Source: Pseudomonas sp. LS-2 (GTDB taxonomy: Bacteria > Pseudomonadota > Gammaproteobacteria > Pseudomonadales > Pseudomonadaceae). Taken from it: a stretch of DNA of 55,170 bases. Positions 16,333 through 24,859 of the stretch are shown here, in pieces (within the stretch, counting starts at the first letter, position 1; each line of letters starts with the position of its first letter). Below the pieces are notes generated by a model. The model was not told where the DNA came from. It saw nothing but the letters and a program-made list of their open reading frames with translations, and made no database searches. Position numbers and translations under genes: made by a program. The DNA is taken from NCBI RefSeq assembly GCF_003605735.1, contig NZ_QXTJ01000015.1, forward strand, positions 144,163 through 199,332, read 5' to 3'.

Positions 16333-19300
16333 CTAGGAAGTGCCGAACTTCAGACGTTGGTTGCGTACGATCCTCTGGAACTCCAGCTGTGGCGCTTGGA
16401 CGTTGTAGGTTTCCCCACCAACCGTCAGCGCAACATTGGCGAAAGGCTCCTGACTGGCGGGGGCTGCTTGTTCAAGCAGCGCCGGCGGGGGTGCCGAAAC
16501 ATCTGGCACGAACCGAGACCCCACAGCACCACCCTCGGCAAACTTAGGCAGTCGCCGGTCGTTAATTTGACGAAGTAACTGCGGACCGTAATGACGCACT
16601 GCCGCCGCCCGCATCACAAACTCCCCATTGGAAAGCCTTGCGAGGATGGAGTCGCTGGTGCCGGTGCCAGGTCCGCGCACCATGTCACCATCGGCGTATC
16701 CGGCCAGATCATTGCTGGCAACCGTCAATCCCGCGTCACCGCCGCCGGTGACGGTCACCGGAATCGTGAGAGTTCGTCTAAATTGATCAGCCACCGCTGC
16801 GATATGGCTTTGAGTTTCGGTCAGCGCGGCGTCATCAACGGCGGTCTCGACCGGGACATCCACTGAATCGATTTCTGGAACTTCTGGTTCAACGTCGACA
16901 GGAATGTCGCCCTGCCCGTCCAGTTGCTTTTGCAGAGTTGACGCTGCATCTGCGGGTAGTTTGGGCGCTACATCAACACCAATCGTCTCGCTTGAATAAC
17001 TATCCGTGCCGGGGACATATTTAAGCTTTCGACCCTGGGTCGGTAGGACCGGTGGATTTGCAATATCATCTGCATTGGGAACCTGGGTTCCCGCTGTCAC
17101 CTTTTTAACCAAGCTGTCCGCAAGGTTGGTCCCCTGCGGCAAGGCGGTCGTGGCAACCAATGGATCCACCGGCTGACCCAATGAAAGCTGCAATTCCCGC
17201 ATTTGCTTTTTGACTTGAGCTACGGCCTCCTCGGAAAGCTCTGGCTTTATCTTGACAACACTGAGTGCGTCCAAATCCGCTTTCAACTGCGCTGTTTTAT
17301 CCGTGGCGGATTTAAGGCTATCTTCTGCCTTCGACAAAGTGATCTTATCGGCCTCGTCTTCAATAGCCTGCAATTGCTTGATGAACCCTGCGAAGCCGTA
17401 GGTGTTCGCGCCACTATCAGCCAGCTTCTGAATGACCTTCAGGGCTTGATCAGCTTGCTTTTTCGCTCCTTCGATATCGCCATCGTCCAGCGCTTTCTTG
17501 GCCGCAACTTTAAGGGCTTGGGCGGAGCCATAGCTAACGTCAGTTGAGTCGCTCCCGGAGTTGAGGGAGGCCAGCGCGTCCGCGTATTTCTTTTGAGTAT
17601 CTAAGTGCTCTTTCTGAGCTTTCTTGATATCTGCGACTGCCGCACGCTGCGCCTGCACCTGCTTGGCCAATGCCGCCTTCGTGTCCGTCGTCAGCTTGTC
17701 CTGGATGCCAGTAAGTGCTTTGCTGTTTCGGTCGGCCTCGGCAACCCGGTCTTGTTCAGCGTCGTTTATCTGATCGATTGCCTTGCCGTACTCTCTCGAC
17801 CTTCGAAATGCTTCGAGAGCTTCAGGGCTGACAGGTGCGGTAGGGCCATTTTTCTCGGAGTCGGCGCGTGCCGTCTGTTCCGACAGTGCACGGTAGTAGG
17901 TCTGAGCTGCCTTAAGCCTTTCGGCGTAGCTCTTCCGCTCTTCCTGGGTCATGTTCGCCAATGCCTGAGGCGTGGCGATCAAGGTTTCCTGATACTCCTG
18001 GTTCTTGGTGATCAGATCAGCCGTCGCCTTTTTCTGATCCTTTTGAGATTGTTCGAGTTCCTCCATCTGCTGATACAGACCGTACAGCTCAGCCAGTTGA
18101 GAAATCAGGACGCCATACGCACCACCACGGACCAAGCCTCCCAGTGGGCTTTTCAAAATCCCGCTCAACCGGGTGGCTTTTCCGCTGACGCCATCCATGG
18201 CTGCCCCAGCAATCCCAAGCTGAGCGGAGGCTCCAGCTGCGCTACCAGATAGCACCTTAAATGCCAGACGCGCGGCAGTGATCGCAGCGCCCACTGCTTT
18301 CGCTCCAACACCGAAAGCCACAAAAGAAAGAATACCGAGCTTGATTCGCTCATCGACTTCGTTGAATGCGTTTAGCAGGTCTCGCAGCAGCCCGATCAGC
18401 GGCAAGCCGGCAGCAACCGCTTGGCCAAAGGAGTTGCTCAGGTCTTCCAGTGCAGCCTTAAACTTTTCAACCTGCGCCTGCGGGGTTGCTTTCATGATGC
18501 TGTAGGCACGCTCCGTCGCGCCGGCTGCGCCTTCTACCTTCTTCACCTCGTCAACAAACGACGTGTAGTCCTTGGTCAATGCAAGAATTGCCGTGCGGCC
18601 TTCAGTGTCGGGAATGATCTGCGCCAGAGCATCGAAGCCAAGCTTCTTATCAGCGACTTGCTGGAGGGTTGCCGACAAGCCTTTCCATTCGATGCCTAGA
18701 CCCGCCATGGCTTTGCGTGCTTCGACGGCTGGAGAAGCCAGTTGATTGATGGCGCTGCGCAGCGCAGTAATCGCGATCGGTGCCTGGATGCCTTGGACGG
18801 TCATTCGGGCAATCGCGGCGGCGACTTCGGCGAAGCTCACGTTGGCAGCGGCAGCGGTGGGCAATACTTGGCCCAAGCCAGCCGCCAACTGGTCGAAACT
18901 TACGACGCCGTCCTGAATGGCCACAAACAGCTGGTCATACCGAAGCCCAAGGTTGGAGATGCTTTCACCGTAGGCATTGACGATAGAGACGCCAACGCCG
19001 GCGGCCGTTTTGGTCTCGCTCATACCGGCCACTGCTGCTTTGGTGGAAAGCGCCAGCACATCCAGTGCATCTGCCGTGGCTACGCCACTGCCGAGCAGGT
19101 CGTAGACGGCCGCTGCACTCTCACTCGCTGATTTGCCGGTGTCGCGACTGAGCGCGCGGATACCGTCAGACAGATCATGAAGCTGGTCCTGGGTCAGATC
19201 AGTGATGGTGTTGATGCCCGCGATCTGCTGTTGAAAGCTTGCGAACGTCGAGAATGAGCGCGTGGCAGCCAGTGCGAAACCGCCGAATGCGGCTGCACCC

Positions 19301-19983
19301 GCCAGAATTTGCGTTTTTACATCATCAAGGCTCGCGCTCCACTGTTTCGTTGCGCCGGTGAGCTGCGAGGTCTGCGCAGATGCGGCAGCAATGCTCTGGC
19401 GCAGAGTGTTCTGTGCGATAGCGATCTCGGTCGACGACAGCTTCCCGGTGGATCGCAGCAACTGAAAGTCGGCCTGAAGCCGCGCAATCTCGGCGCTGGT
19501 GTTTGAAAACTTTGCGATCCCCAGATTGGCCTGGGCGTCTTGGATGCTTTTGTCGCGCTGTCCAACGCCAAGCTTCTGTGACAGATCACCCTGAAGGCGC
19601 CGTTGCTCAGCCGACAGGTTGCGAGTGTCGATGCCCGCTGACTGCAACTCCTTGCGCATACGCGCAAGCTGCGCGGTTTGGCTCTGCTCCTGCCGCTCAA
19701 GGATCTTCAGTTGGTTGATCGAGTCCCGGTATTCAGCCTGAAGCTGCCGACTTGGCACAGCCGTCGCCGCGAGTTGGTCACCGAACGAGCGGACTGCCTC
19801 ACGGGCAGACGTGATACTCCTGCCGGTTTTTTCGAGCACGCCCTCAAGCTCGCGGAACGAGGTCACCTGGCGCAGCGGCTTTTCGACCGCACGGACCATC
19901 TCTGCATATTCTTTCCGGAAACCACCAACGTTCTTGGTTGCGGAATCAATGTCAGCTGTGACCTTCAGTTCAATGCTTTGCAC
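16333..19983 (-). CDS. Phage tail tape measure protein (TP901 type)
   Basis: This 1216-residue protein sets tail length and is ejected during infection. Residues about 1-215 are coiled coil. The TP901 tape-measure core follows, with SASESAAAVYDLLGSGVATA near 280 and QLAAGLGQVLPTAAAANVSF near 365. A hydrophobic stretch (about 560-640) may form membrane helices during DNA injection. Long Ala/Lys/Asp-rich helices fill 650-920 and the end is Pro/Val-rich. It begins with GTG seven bases after the end of the frameshifted chaperone product, the usual G/GT/H order. Confidence 0.92.
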   Translation of the reverse strand: MQSIELKVTADIDSATKNVGGFRKEYAEMVRAVEKPLRQVTSFRELEGVLEKTGRSITSAREAVRSFGDQLAATAVPSRQLQAEYRDSINQLKILERQEQSQTAQLARMRKELQSAGIDTRNLSAEQRRLQGDLSQKLGVGQRDKSIQDAQANLGIAKFSNTSAEIARLQADFQLLRSTGKLSSTEIAIAQNTLRQSIAAASAQTSQLTGATKQWSASLDDVKTQILAGAAAFGGFALAATRSFSTFASFQQQIAGINTITDLTQDQLHDLSDGIRALSRDTGKSASESAAAVYDLLGSGVATADALDVLALSTKAAVAGMSETKTAAGVGVSIVNAYGESISNLGLRYDQLFVAIQDGVVSFDQLAAGLGQVLPTAAAANVSFAEVAAAIARMTVQGIQAPIAITALRSAINQLASPAVEARKAMAGLGIEWKGLSATLQQVADKKLGFDALAQIIPDTEGRTAILALTKDYTSFVDEVKKVEGAAGATERAYSIMKATPQAQVEKFKAALEDLSNSFGQAVAAGLPLIGLLRDLLNAFNEVDERIKLGILSFVAFGVGAKAVGAAITAARLAFKVLSGSAAGASAQLGIAGAAMDGVSGKATRLSGILKSPLGGLVRGGAYGVLISQLAELYGLYQQMEELEQSQKDQKKATADLITKNQEYQETLIATPQALANMTQEERKSYAERLKAAQTYYRALSEQTARADSEKNGPTAPVSPEALEAFRRSREYGKAIDQINDAEQDRVAEADRNSKALTGIQDKLTTDTKAALAKQVQAQRAAVADIKKAQKEHLDTQKKYADALASLNSGSDSTDVSYGSAQALKVAAKKALDDGDIEGAKKQADQALKVIQKLADSGANTYGFAGFIKQLQAIEDEADKITLSKAEDSLKSATDKTAQLKADLDALSVVKIKPELSEEAVAQVKKQMRELQLSLGQPVDPLVATTALPQGTNLADSLVKKVTAGTQVPNADDIANPPVLPTQGRKLKYVPGTDSYSSETIGVDVAPKLPADAASTLQKQLDGQGDIPVDVEPEVPEIDSVDVPVETAVDDAALTETQSHIAAVADQFRRTLTIPVTVTGGGDAGLTVASNDLAGYADGDMVRGPGTGTSDSILARLSNGEFVMRAAAVRHYGPQLLRQINDRRLPKFAEGGAVGSRFVPDVSAPPPALLEQAAPASQEPFANVALTVGGETYNVQAPQLEFQRIVRNQRLKFGTS

Positions 19984-19989
19984 GGGGGC

Positions 19990-20145
19990 TCACTTAGCGG
20001 CCGCGATGGCAGCTCTGTAATAGGACCAGGGGTAATAGAGGGCATTGGCGTGGCCAAGCCGAACCAAGGCATGCAAAGCCTGATCAAGGTTCTTCAGGCT
20101 TTGTTTTGGAGAGCTCCGGTCAGTCTCTCCAGAAGTGCGAAAAAA
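19990..20145 (-). CDS. gpT-like extension of the tail chaperone, read by -1 frameshift
   Basis: The -1 frame after the slippery site is open for 49 codons, from CGC at 20139 to TGA at 19990-19992. Its end, RLGHANALYYPWSYYRAAI, looks like real protein and matches the place of lambda gpT. It has no start codon of its own, so it would be made only as a fusion with the first 90 residues of the chaperone, giving about 139 residues. The longer product recruits the tape measure in lambda. Confidence 0.75.
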   Translation of the reverse strand, partial: FFRTSGETDRSSPKQSLKNLDQALHALVRLGHANALYYPWSYYRAAIAAAK

Positions 20146-20408
20146 TGAGGGTTGAGCTCCTTACACACGGCGATGACTGCTTCAACCTGCGACGGGCGCA
20201 GCGCATCGATCTTGTCGGGAGTCAGGTCGGTCATCCGCACGATGTCATCGATCGAACAGTCTGCGAACAAGGCGGATGACACTATGTCCATCGTGCTCAG
20301 ACTGCCCGCCTCTTCAAGCCACTTGCGGACCTGCATAACGGTGAGCTCTCGACATACCACCGGAAGTTCGCCAATCAGGAGCTCTTTGGAATTCGTTTGC
20401 TGAACCAT
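20094..20408 (-). CDS. Tail assembly chaperone, gpG-like
   Basis: This 104-residue acidic, helical protein lies between tail tube and tape measure, the position of lambda gpG. It is not part of the virion but guides tail tube subunits onto the tape measure. ATG 20408 has GAGG upstream; the earlier in-frame start has none. Codons 88-90 are CAT TTT TTC, containing a T-TTT-TTC slippery heptamer that can shift ribosomes into the gpT-like frame. Confidence 0.8.
   Translation of the reverse strand: MVQQTNSKELLIGELPVVCRELTVMQVRKWLEEAGSLSTMDIVSSALFADCSIDDIVRMTDLTPDKIDALRPSQVEAVIAVCKELNPHFFALLERLTGALQNKA
20139..20145 (-). promoter_or_regulatory. Programmed -1 ribosomal frameshift slippery site
   Basis: On the minus strand the sequence is T TTT TTC in the zero frame of the chaperone gene, the canonical X XXY YYZ form. 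The -1 frame is open from here to 19990. Both tRNA-Phe anticodons can re-pair after slipping. Confidence 0.75.
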
Positions 20409-20464
20409 TGCATACCTCAAAGAGAGCAACCCGCCGAAGCGGGCTGGTCATGGATCTATGAAGC

Positions 20465-21214
20465 TCAGGCGGCCACTTCTTTCATGATCTTCATGTACTT
20501 CGACTTGCCGGCGCCGACCTTGGCCGGATCGGAAAGCACCTTGGCGGTGACCTCTGAACCCATGAAGTCATCGGTGCTGATCCAGTCAGTGCTTGCAGCC
20601 GGGCTCAACTGGCAGCGGAAGTACTGCAGGTTCATGCGCTGCTTGGTACCCGCACCGTTGGCGCCCTCAAACAGGATCTCGTAAATCTTGCCGCTGTTGG
20701 TCAGCGCCTCGACAACATCCACCGCCGCAGAGCTGTATGTGATTTTGAGTTCAGCAGCGTCGGCAATCGCGCCCGCTTCCAGGATCTCGAGCCCGGCCCC
20801 GGTCATCTGGTAGTCGTCGCCGTCGACATAAACGGTGCTGCCGGTCGCACCGGTCACCGACGTGATAGTAAGAGGCATTTTATCCAGCAGGATCGTGCCG
20901 CCCTTGGTCGCGGTGTGAGTCTCGTCGGTCACGGTGGTGGCCGGAACCTTGGACACATCGCCCCAGTACATCGCTGCCAAGTTGGCGGTGTACAGCTCAC
21001 GCCAGTTCATGGTCAGGCCCATGCTGGTAATGCGGCTGATCGCGTCGTACTCGCCGCCCTGCGGGCTGGTGGTGTCAGCCAGAGTGATGTCGGTTTTCTC
21101 GATGGCCTGTTGCAGGGTAGATACCAGGCCAATGGGCAGGAACGCACCACCGACACCGTACGGGCGCATCTTCACCAGACCGCCGACGACGAAAGTTTCG
21201 ATTTCACGAGCCAT
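20465..21214 (-). CDS. Major tail tube protein
   Basis: This 249-residue protein has the length and position of siphovirus tail tube proteins (lambda gpV place), right before the chaperone gene. A beta-rich body is visible, for example GGTILLDKMPLTITSV and VYVDGDDYQMTGAGLEI, and a basic C-terminus (GKSKYMKIMKEVAA). GGAG precedes the ATG. It polymerises around the tape measure to form the tail. Confidence 0.8.
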   Translation of the reverse strand: MAREIETFVVGGLVKMRPYGVGGAFLPIGLVSTLQQAIEKTDITLADTTSPQGGEYDAISRITSMGLTMNWRELYTANLAAMYWGDVSKVPATTVTDETHTATKGGTILLDKMPLTITSVTGATGSTVYVDGDDYQMTGAGLEILEAGAIADAAELKITYSSAAVDVVEALTNSGKIYEILFEGANGAGTKQRMNLQYFRCQLSPAASTDWISTDDFMGSEVTAKVLSDPAKVGAGKSKYMKIMKEVAA

Positions 21215-21217
21215 GTT

Positions 21218-21424
21218 TTACTTCTCCGGAGTGTCGCCGGCGATGACACCAAGGCTCTTCAACCAGGTGCGCTGCTCAGCGGTGACTTTGATTTTTGCAC
21301 CCGGCAGAAGATCTTCGCGGGCATGGGTATGAGGCTTGATCAACTCGACCTCAAACCGAGGCGTAGCGCGCTCGGCAGTCTCGATCGCAGCGGCCGGAGC
21401 CACCGTGGTTTCATCTTTGGGCAT
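21218..21424 (-). CDS. Small phage protein, DUF7210-like
   Basis: This 68-residue protein has the pattern F-E-V-E-L-I-K-P-H-T-H followed by PGAKIKVTAEQRTWLKSLGV. I recall this from short head/tail-region proteins of many phages; the family name is from memory. It overlaps the tail terminator-like gene upstream by 14 bases and ends 3 bases before the tail tube gene. Role unknown, probably assembly. Confidence 0.65.
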   Translation of the reverse strand: MPKDETTVAPAAAIETAERATPRFEVELIKPHTHAREDLLPGAKIKVTAEQRTWLKSLGVIAGDTPEK

Positions 21425-21893
21425 TTGGTTGCACCTGAATGATGGTGTGAAGGTGAACGGGGATCAGTACCGTGGCGGCACTGACTCCCTCGGCAGGCGG
21501 GAACGATTCGGGAGCACCGATGGTGATGCCGGTTACGCCCCGGGGCAGCCAGTCCGGCAAAACGCCAAGGGTTGGCATCAGGCAGAGCAACAGGTCATGC
21601 TCCAGTTCCTCAACGGCGTCTTCGTAGTCGTCCAACCCTGATTTGACGGCCCCGACCACGTTGAAGCCCTGCATGATCTTGAGCGCATGCGGACCAGCTA
21701 CAGGCGCCATTCCCTTGGCTTTCTGAACAACGATCAATGGAAAACCCACGGCGTTCTCCTTGAGCACCTCGTTGAACCAACCGGAGCGCACATTGGCCCC
21801 TGCAGGAGTTCGGTACCCGTTGTTGATGGAGATCGTCGAAAGTCGCTCAATCAAGGCCTTTCGGCCCGCGCTCAGCAGATTATTGGAAGGCAT
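21411..21893 (-). CDS. Tail terminator/completion protein (gpU/Z region)
   Basis: This 160-residue protein sits between head-joining and tail tube genes, where lambda has Z and U. It has an alpha/beta look, with FPLIVVQKAKG near residue 50 and TVLIPVHLHTIIQV at the C-terminus. Its ATG overlaps the stop of the gene before it by one base (TGATG). The terminator role is inferred from order and size. Confidence 0.65.
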   Translation of the reverse strand: MPSNNLLSAGRKALIERLSTISINNGYRTPAGANVRSGWFNEVLKENAVGFPLIVVQKAKGMAPVAGPHALKIMQGFNVVGAVKSGLDDYEDAVEELEHDLLLCLMPTLGVLPDWLPRGVTGITIGAPESFPPAEGVSAATVLIPVHLHTIIQVQPNAQR

Positions 21894-22216
21894 CAGTCCA
21901 CCGGTTGCAGTGAGTAGCGGTTGATTTTTCCATCGGTACCCAGGAACTCGGACAAGGCGTAACGCCGGCAATTGACGTTTACCAGATCGCCCCGCTGCGG
22001 GTTCGGCACCTCGCTCACCCGAAGATCGACCGCCAGCGCTACCACGACGAAGGTCTCACCGTTGGGCGAGCCGACATTCTCGAGGATGACCGCGCCAATC
22101 GTTTCAGATGGGCCGCCATCCTTGGCTTCGTAAAGCGCACCGCCCTTGGTGCCAAACACCTCGAAAAGCTCATCGTCCGCATCGTCGAAGATGTCGTCGA
22201 ACTCCGAGCTCCCCAT
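21893..22216 (-). CDS. Head-tail joining protein, FII-like
   Basis: This 107-residue acidic protein directly follows the capsid gene; the start overlaps its stop (TAATG). The N-terminus FDDIFDDADDELFEVFG and the short beta-rich body match small head-tail connectors such as lambda gpFII, which joins finished heads to tails. Assignment is by position and general resemblance. Confidence 0.65.
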   Translation of the reverse strand: MGSSEFDDIFDDADDELFEVFGTKGGALYEAKDGGPSETIGAVILENVGSPNGETFVVVALAVDLRVSEVPNPQRGDLVNVNCRRYALSEFLGTDGKINRYSLQPVD

Positions 22217-23220
22217 TACTTGGTCAGCTTGATGATCGCGCGCGGCAGGGTGCAGAGGCTCAGCGGGTTGCTCTGTGCCTCCATGTCGATACCCTTGTTG
22301 TGGCGCAGTGGCTCTTGGCTGGCATAGAACGGCACACCGGTGGTGTTGACCGTCTCCATGTAGTCAGCCGGCGCATAGTTGGTGATGAAAAGACCATCGA
22401 CGCCGACCGGGACCAGGTACGCGGTGTCCGCATCCATGAACTGAACGCCGCCCAGGTTGCCGTAGAACTCTTCCCAGTTGACGCCGCCGAAGCTGAAGCC
22501 GTCGCGACGGTGGTCGTCACGCAGAAATTGGCCGTCGTTCCAGCGGTCGAACGCCTTTTGAACCGAATCGTGGTTGGTGAACGAGTCGAACCAGTTGCGA
22601 CCAGCGATACCCAGCCAGCCAGCAATGATGCCGGTCCCGCCGATTGCATCTTCGGCTTTGCGCTTGGCTTCTGTGACCTTGGCCAGCAACTTGGTTTCAC
22701 TAGCGTTCATGGTGAAGGCGACGGTCTGCTGCTCGATGCCGAAGCGTGCGTACAGGTCCAGCAGCACACGGGTGCCATCGGCGTCATATACCTTGCCGGT
22801 GATAGCGCCCACACGCTGATAACGGATGGTGGCGTCCAACCGTTTGCGCATTTTGAGCAGGCGCTTTTCAACCATGGCTTGCACGGTCTCCAGCTCGCTC
22901 TCGCTGCCGAAGGCACGGATGCCCTGCACTTCATCGGCGCGAATGACGGCGCGAGTTGGCAGGTGGATGGTCTGGAACGGGATCATGTCCCGGCCTGGAC
23001 CAGTGGTTGGGTCACTCGGTGCGCCACGCTCAGCAGCGGGCACCAGAGTGAGGTTGTCGTTCTCGCGCTCGATGAAGACGGCCGTGGTCGTCACGCCCTC
23101 TTCTTCGAACAGCGTATCCAGGCGGGTAGGAACCGCTTGGCCTTCAACCGGCTGGTTGATGGCGGTGGTCATGGCGATGCGACCAAACTCGTCGCCCGCG
23201 AAAATACTCAAATCGGCCAT
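22216..23220 (-). CDS. Major capsid protein (lambda gpE type)
   Basis: This 334-residue protein is of the Phage_cap_E type, close in length to lambda gpE (341). Recognisable parts are an N-terminal arm (MADLSIFAGDEFGRIAMTTA), then FIERENDNLTLVPAAERG, and MEKR-like helix MVEKRLLKMRKRLDATIRY near residue 118. It forms the icosahedral head. GGAG precedes the ATG. It follows the decoration protein gene, as in lambda. Confidence 0.9.
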   Translation of the reverse strand: MADLSIFAGDEFGRIAMTTAINQPVEGQAVPTRLDTLFEEEGVTTTAVFIERENDNLTLVPAAERGAPSDPTTGPGRDMIPFQTIHLPTRAVIRADEVQGIRAFGSESELETVQAMVEKRLLKMRKRLDATIRYQRVGAITGKVYDADGTRVLLDLYARFGIEQQTVAFTMNASETKLLAKVTEAKRKAEDAIGGTGIIAGWLGIAGRNWFDSFTNHDSVQKAFDRWNDGQFLRDDHRRDGFSFGGVNWEEFYGNLGGVQFMDADTAYLVPVGVDGLFITNYAPADYMETVNTTGVPFYASQEPLRHNKGIDMEAQSNPLSLCTLPRAIIKLTK

Positions 23221-23237
23221 TCCGTTCTCCAGAAACG

Positions 23238-23257
23238 AAAAAACCGCCAGCGGCGGT
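23238..23257 (-). terminator. Terminator-like hairpin between decoration and capsid genes
   Basis: Read leftward, ACCGCC-GCT-GGCGGT is followed by TTTTTTCG. It lies just before the capsid gene ribosome site. Confidence 0.65.
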
Positions 23258-23280
23258 CTGTATTAATCGGGTGGGTTGAA

Positions 23281-23631
23281 TCAGCGCAGGATGATGCCAG
23301 CGGCAGCCAGTGCAACTCGGGCAGGATCGGTCAGGCCGACGAGGAGGCTTTCAATCACCTCGCAGTCGCGCACCACCCCCGCCGCGTAGCGGTCAGCAGT
23401 GTTATCGGCATCGCGGCCTTCGTAGAGAATCGCCACTTCGACCGTTGCGCCATCAGCGGGCGCTACGAAGGCCACGTATTTGCCGGCGGCATTCTTCGAC
23501 AGGATCTGCCCGGCAGGAAAAGCGGTAGCGCCTTTGAGCAGCAGGATCTGTTCGCGCGAACGCTCGCCGCTCGCTTCATTGAGCAGAAACGCGGCAGTGC
23601 GCGCGCCCTGGGTCACGATGTCGTATTTCAT
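23281..23631 (-). CDS. Head decoration protein (gpD type)
   Basis: This 116-residue protein matches the size of lambda gpD (110), which stabilises expanded capsids as trimers. Seen: KYDIVTQGARTAAFLLNEAS at the start, then FPAGQILSKNAAGKYVAF and EVAILYEGRDADNTADRYA, typical of the family. The ATG overlaps the stop of the protease gene (ATGA). Gene order protease-D-E is as in lambda. Confidence 0.88.
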   Translation of the reverse strand: MKYDIVTQGARTAAFLLNEASGERSREQILLLKGATAFPAGQILSKNAAGKYVAFVAPADGATVEVAILYEGRDADNTADRYAAGVVRDCEVIESLLVGLTDPARVALAAAGIILR

Positions 23632-24857
23632 GCTTTTGGCCCTTTGCGGCTAGCCCAAATGGACTTGGTGGAAAATTCTTTTTTGTCCTTGCCATTCGCA
23701 GCAGAAGCAGCTGCAGCGGACTTGGAGTCGCGCTGAATGCTGTCGAGGGTCACGCCACGATCCTGCGCAGCCTTGAACAGCGACATGCCAGCCGCGTCAA
23801 CTGACACGCCGCTGTCGATGGCGGCTTGAACTTCGGTTTCGAAACCCTTCACACCTAGCGCCTGGATGCCGAGAATGCGGGCTTTTTCGCTCGCGGTGGC
23901 GGCAGTGGCCGCTTCAGCACGGATCGCGTCCTTGTCGACGGTTTCGGCTGCCGCGATGGTGATGGTCTTCGGATCGGTTCCGGTCTCAATAGCTGCGTGC
24001 AGCTCCGCCGTGGTTTTTACTGTGGTCACAAGGGATTTCCTCGGTGGGTTGCTGGCAGGGCCGGCCAACTCGGCAATAACAGATTCAAGTGACCCGACGC
24101 GATGCGCCAGGCCTGATGCGACAGCTTCGGCTCCAACCTTCAGTCCCCCATGGCCGCCCATTTCGGGGACCTTGTCTGAGGACACATTCAGGTTGCGCGC
24201 GACCTTGCTCACGAAGACATCGGCCAGGGCGTCTACGGTCTTGGCAATTTCCGCTCGCCCTTCGTCGGTCTCCACGTTCGGGCGCTTGTTTGGCGCCGTG
24301 CCGCTCACAATCTCATAGCTCTTCCTGCCATCCTGCTCTTTTGAGACGGTGACATTGAGCACTACGCCGATTGAGCCCAGCAGCGCCGTATCGTCGACGA
24401 CAACCTCACTTGCCGCGCTCGCGATCCAGTAGGCGGCACTTGCACCGCTGCCACCCACGTAAGCGACGATTTTTTTCCTGTCGCGGGCCGCGAAGATCAT
24501 ATCGGCGAGTTCGTTGATACCGTTCGCTTCACCGCCCGGGCTATCGATGTTGAGCACAATCGAGCGGATAGCTGGGTTGTCCAGTGCCGCCTGCAGGTCG
24601 GTGGCGATCGTTCCGGTACTGGTCGCACCGCTGATCCGCGTGAAGAAAGAGGCGTATCGGAAAATTGGCCCGGTCACCGGAATCACCGCAACGTTTCCCC
24701 GCTGTGTGACGGTGTGGGTGTGGTCGAGCTGTCTGCCCAGGCGAGTTTCCAACGCCTCCAGATCGTTCTGCCGATCAGCAATCGACAGAAGATTGTCCAG
24801 GGCGTCCGGGAGCATCAGCCAAGGCTGAGCGCTGGCCAGCTCAAAGGCTCTTGCCAT
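23628..24857 (-). CDS. Head maturation protease, S49 family
   Basis: This 409-residue protein is a phage S49 (SppA-like) serine peptidase that processes the prohead, like lambda gpC. Motifs: SIVLNIDSPGGEANGINEL near residue 100, and VGGSGASAAYWIAS near 138 with the likely nucleophile serine. Residues beyond about 270 are Ala/Glu/Lys-rich and helical, as in a scaffold; in lambda that part is also made separately as Nu3 from an internal start. I prefer ATG 24857 over 24863 because GAGGA sits six bases before it. Confidence 0.88.
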   Translation of the reverse strand: MARAFELASAQPWLMLPDALDNLLSIADRQNDLEALETRLGRQLDHTHTVTQRGNVAVIPVTGPIFRYASFFTRISGATSTGTIATDLQAALDNPAIRSIVLNIDSPGGEANGINELADMIFAARDRKKIVAYVGGSGASAAYWIASAASEVVVDDTALLGSIGVVLNVTVSKEQDGRKSYEIVSGTAPNKRPNVETDEGRAEIAKTVDALADVFVSKVARNLNVSSDKVPEMGGHGGLKVGAEAVASGLAHRVGSLESVIAELAGPASNPPRKSLVTTVKTTAELHAAIETGTDPKTITIAAAETVDKDAIRAEAATAATASEKARILGIQALGVKGFETEVQAAIDSGVSVDAAGMSLFKAAQDRGVTLDSIQRDSKSAAAASAANGKDKKEFSTKSIWASRKGPKA

Positions 24858-24859
24858 GT

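Noticed and set aside
20103..20109. CCAAAAC as the chaperone frameshift site
   Set aside because: It is in phase, but tRNA re-pairing after slipping would be poor; T-TTT-TTC at 20139-20145 is canonical and the -1 frame is open from there.
22108..23736. Rightward 542-residue open frame
   Set aside because: It is antisense to the capsid, decoration and connector genes, which are clearly recognisable; a long shadow frame from GC-rich codon use.
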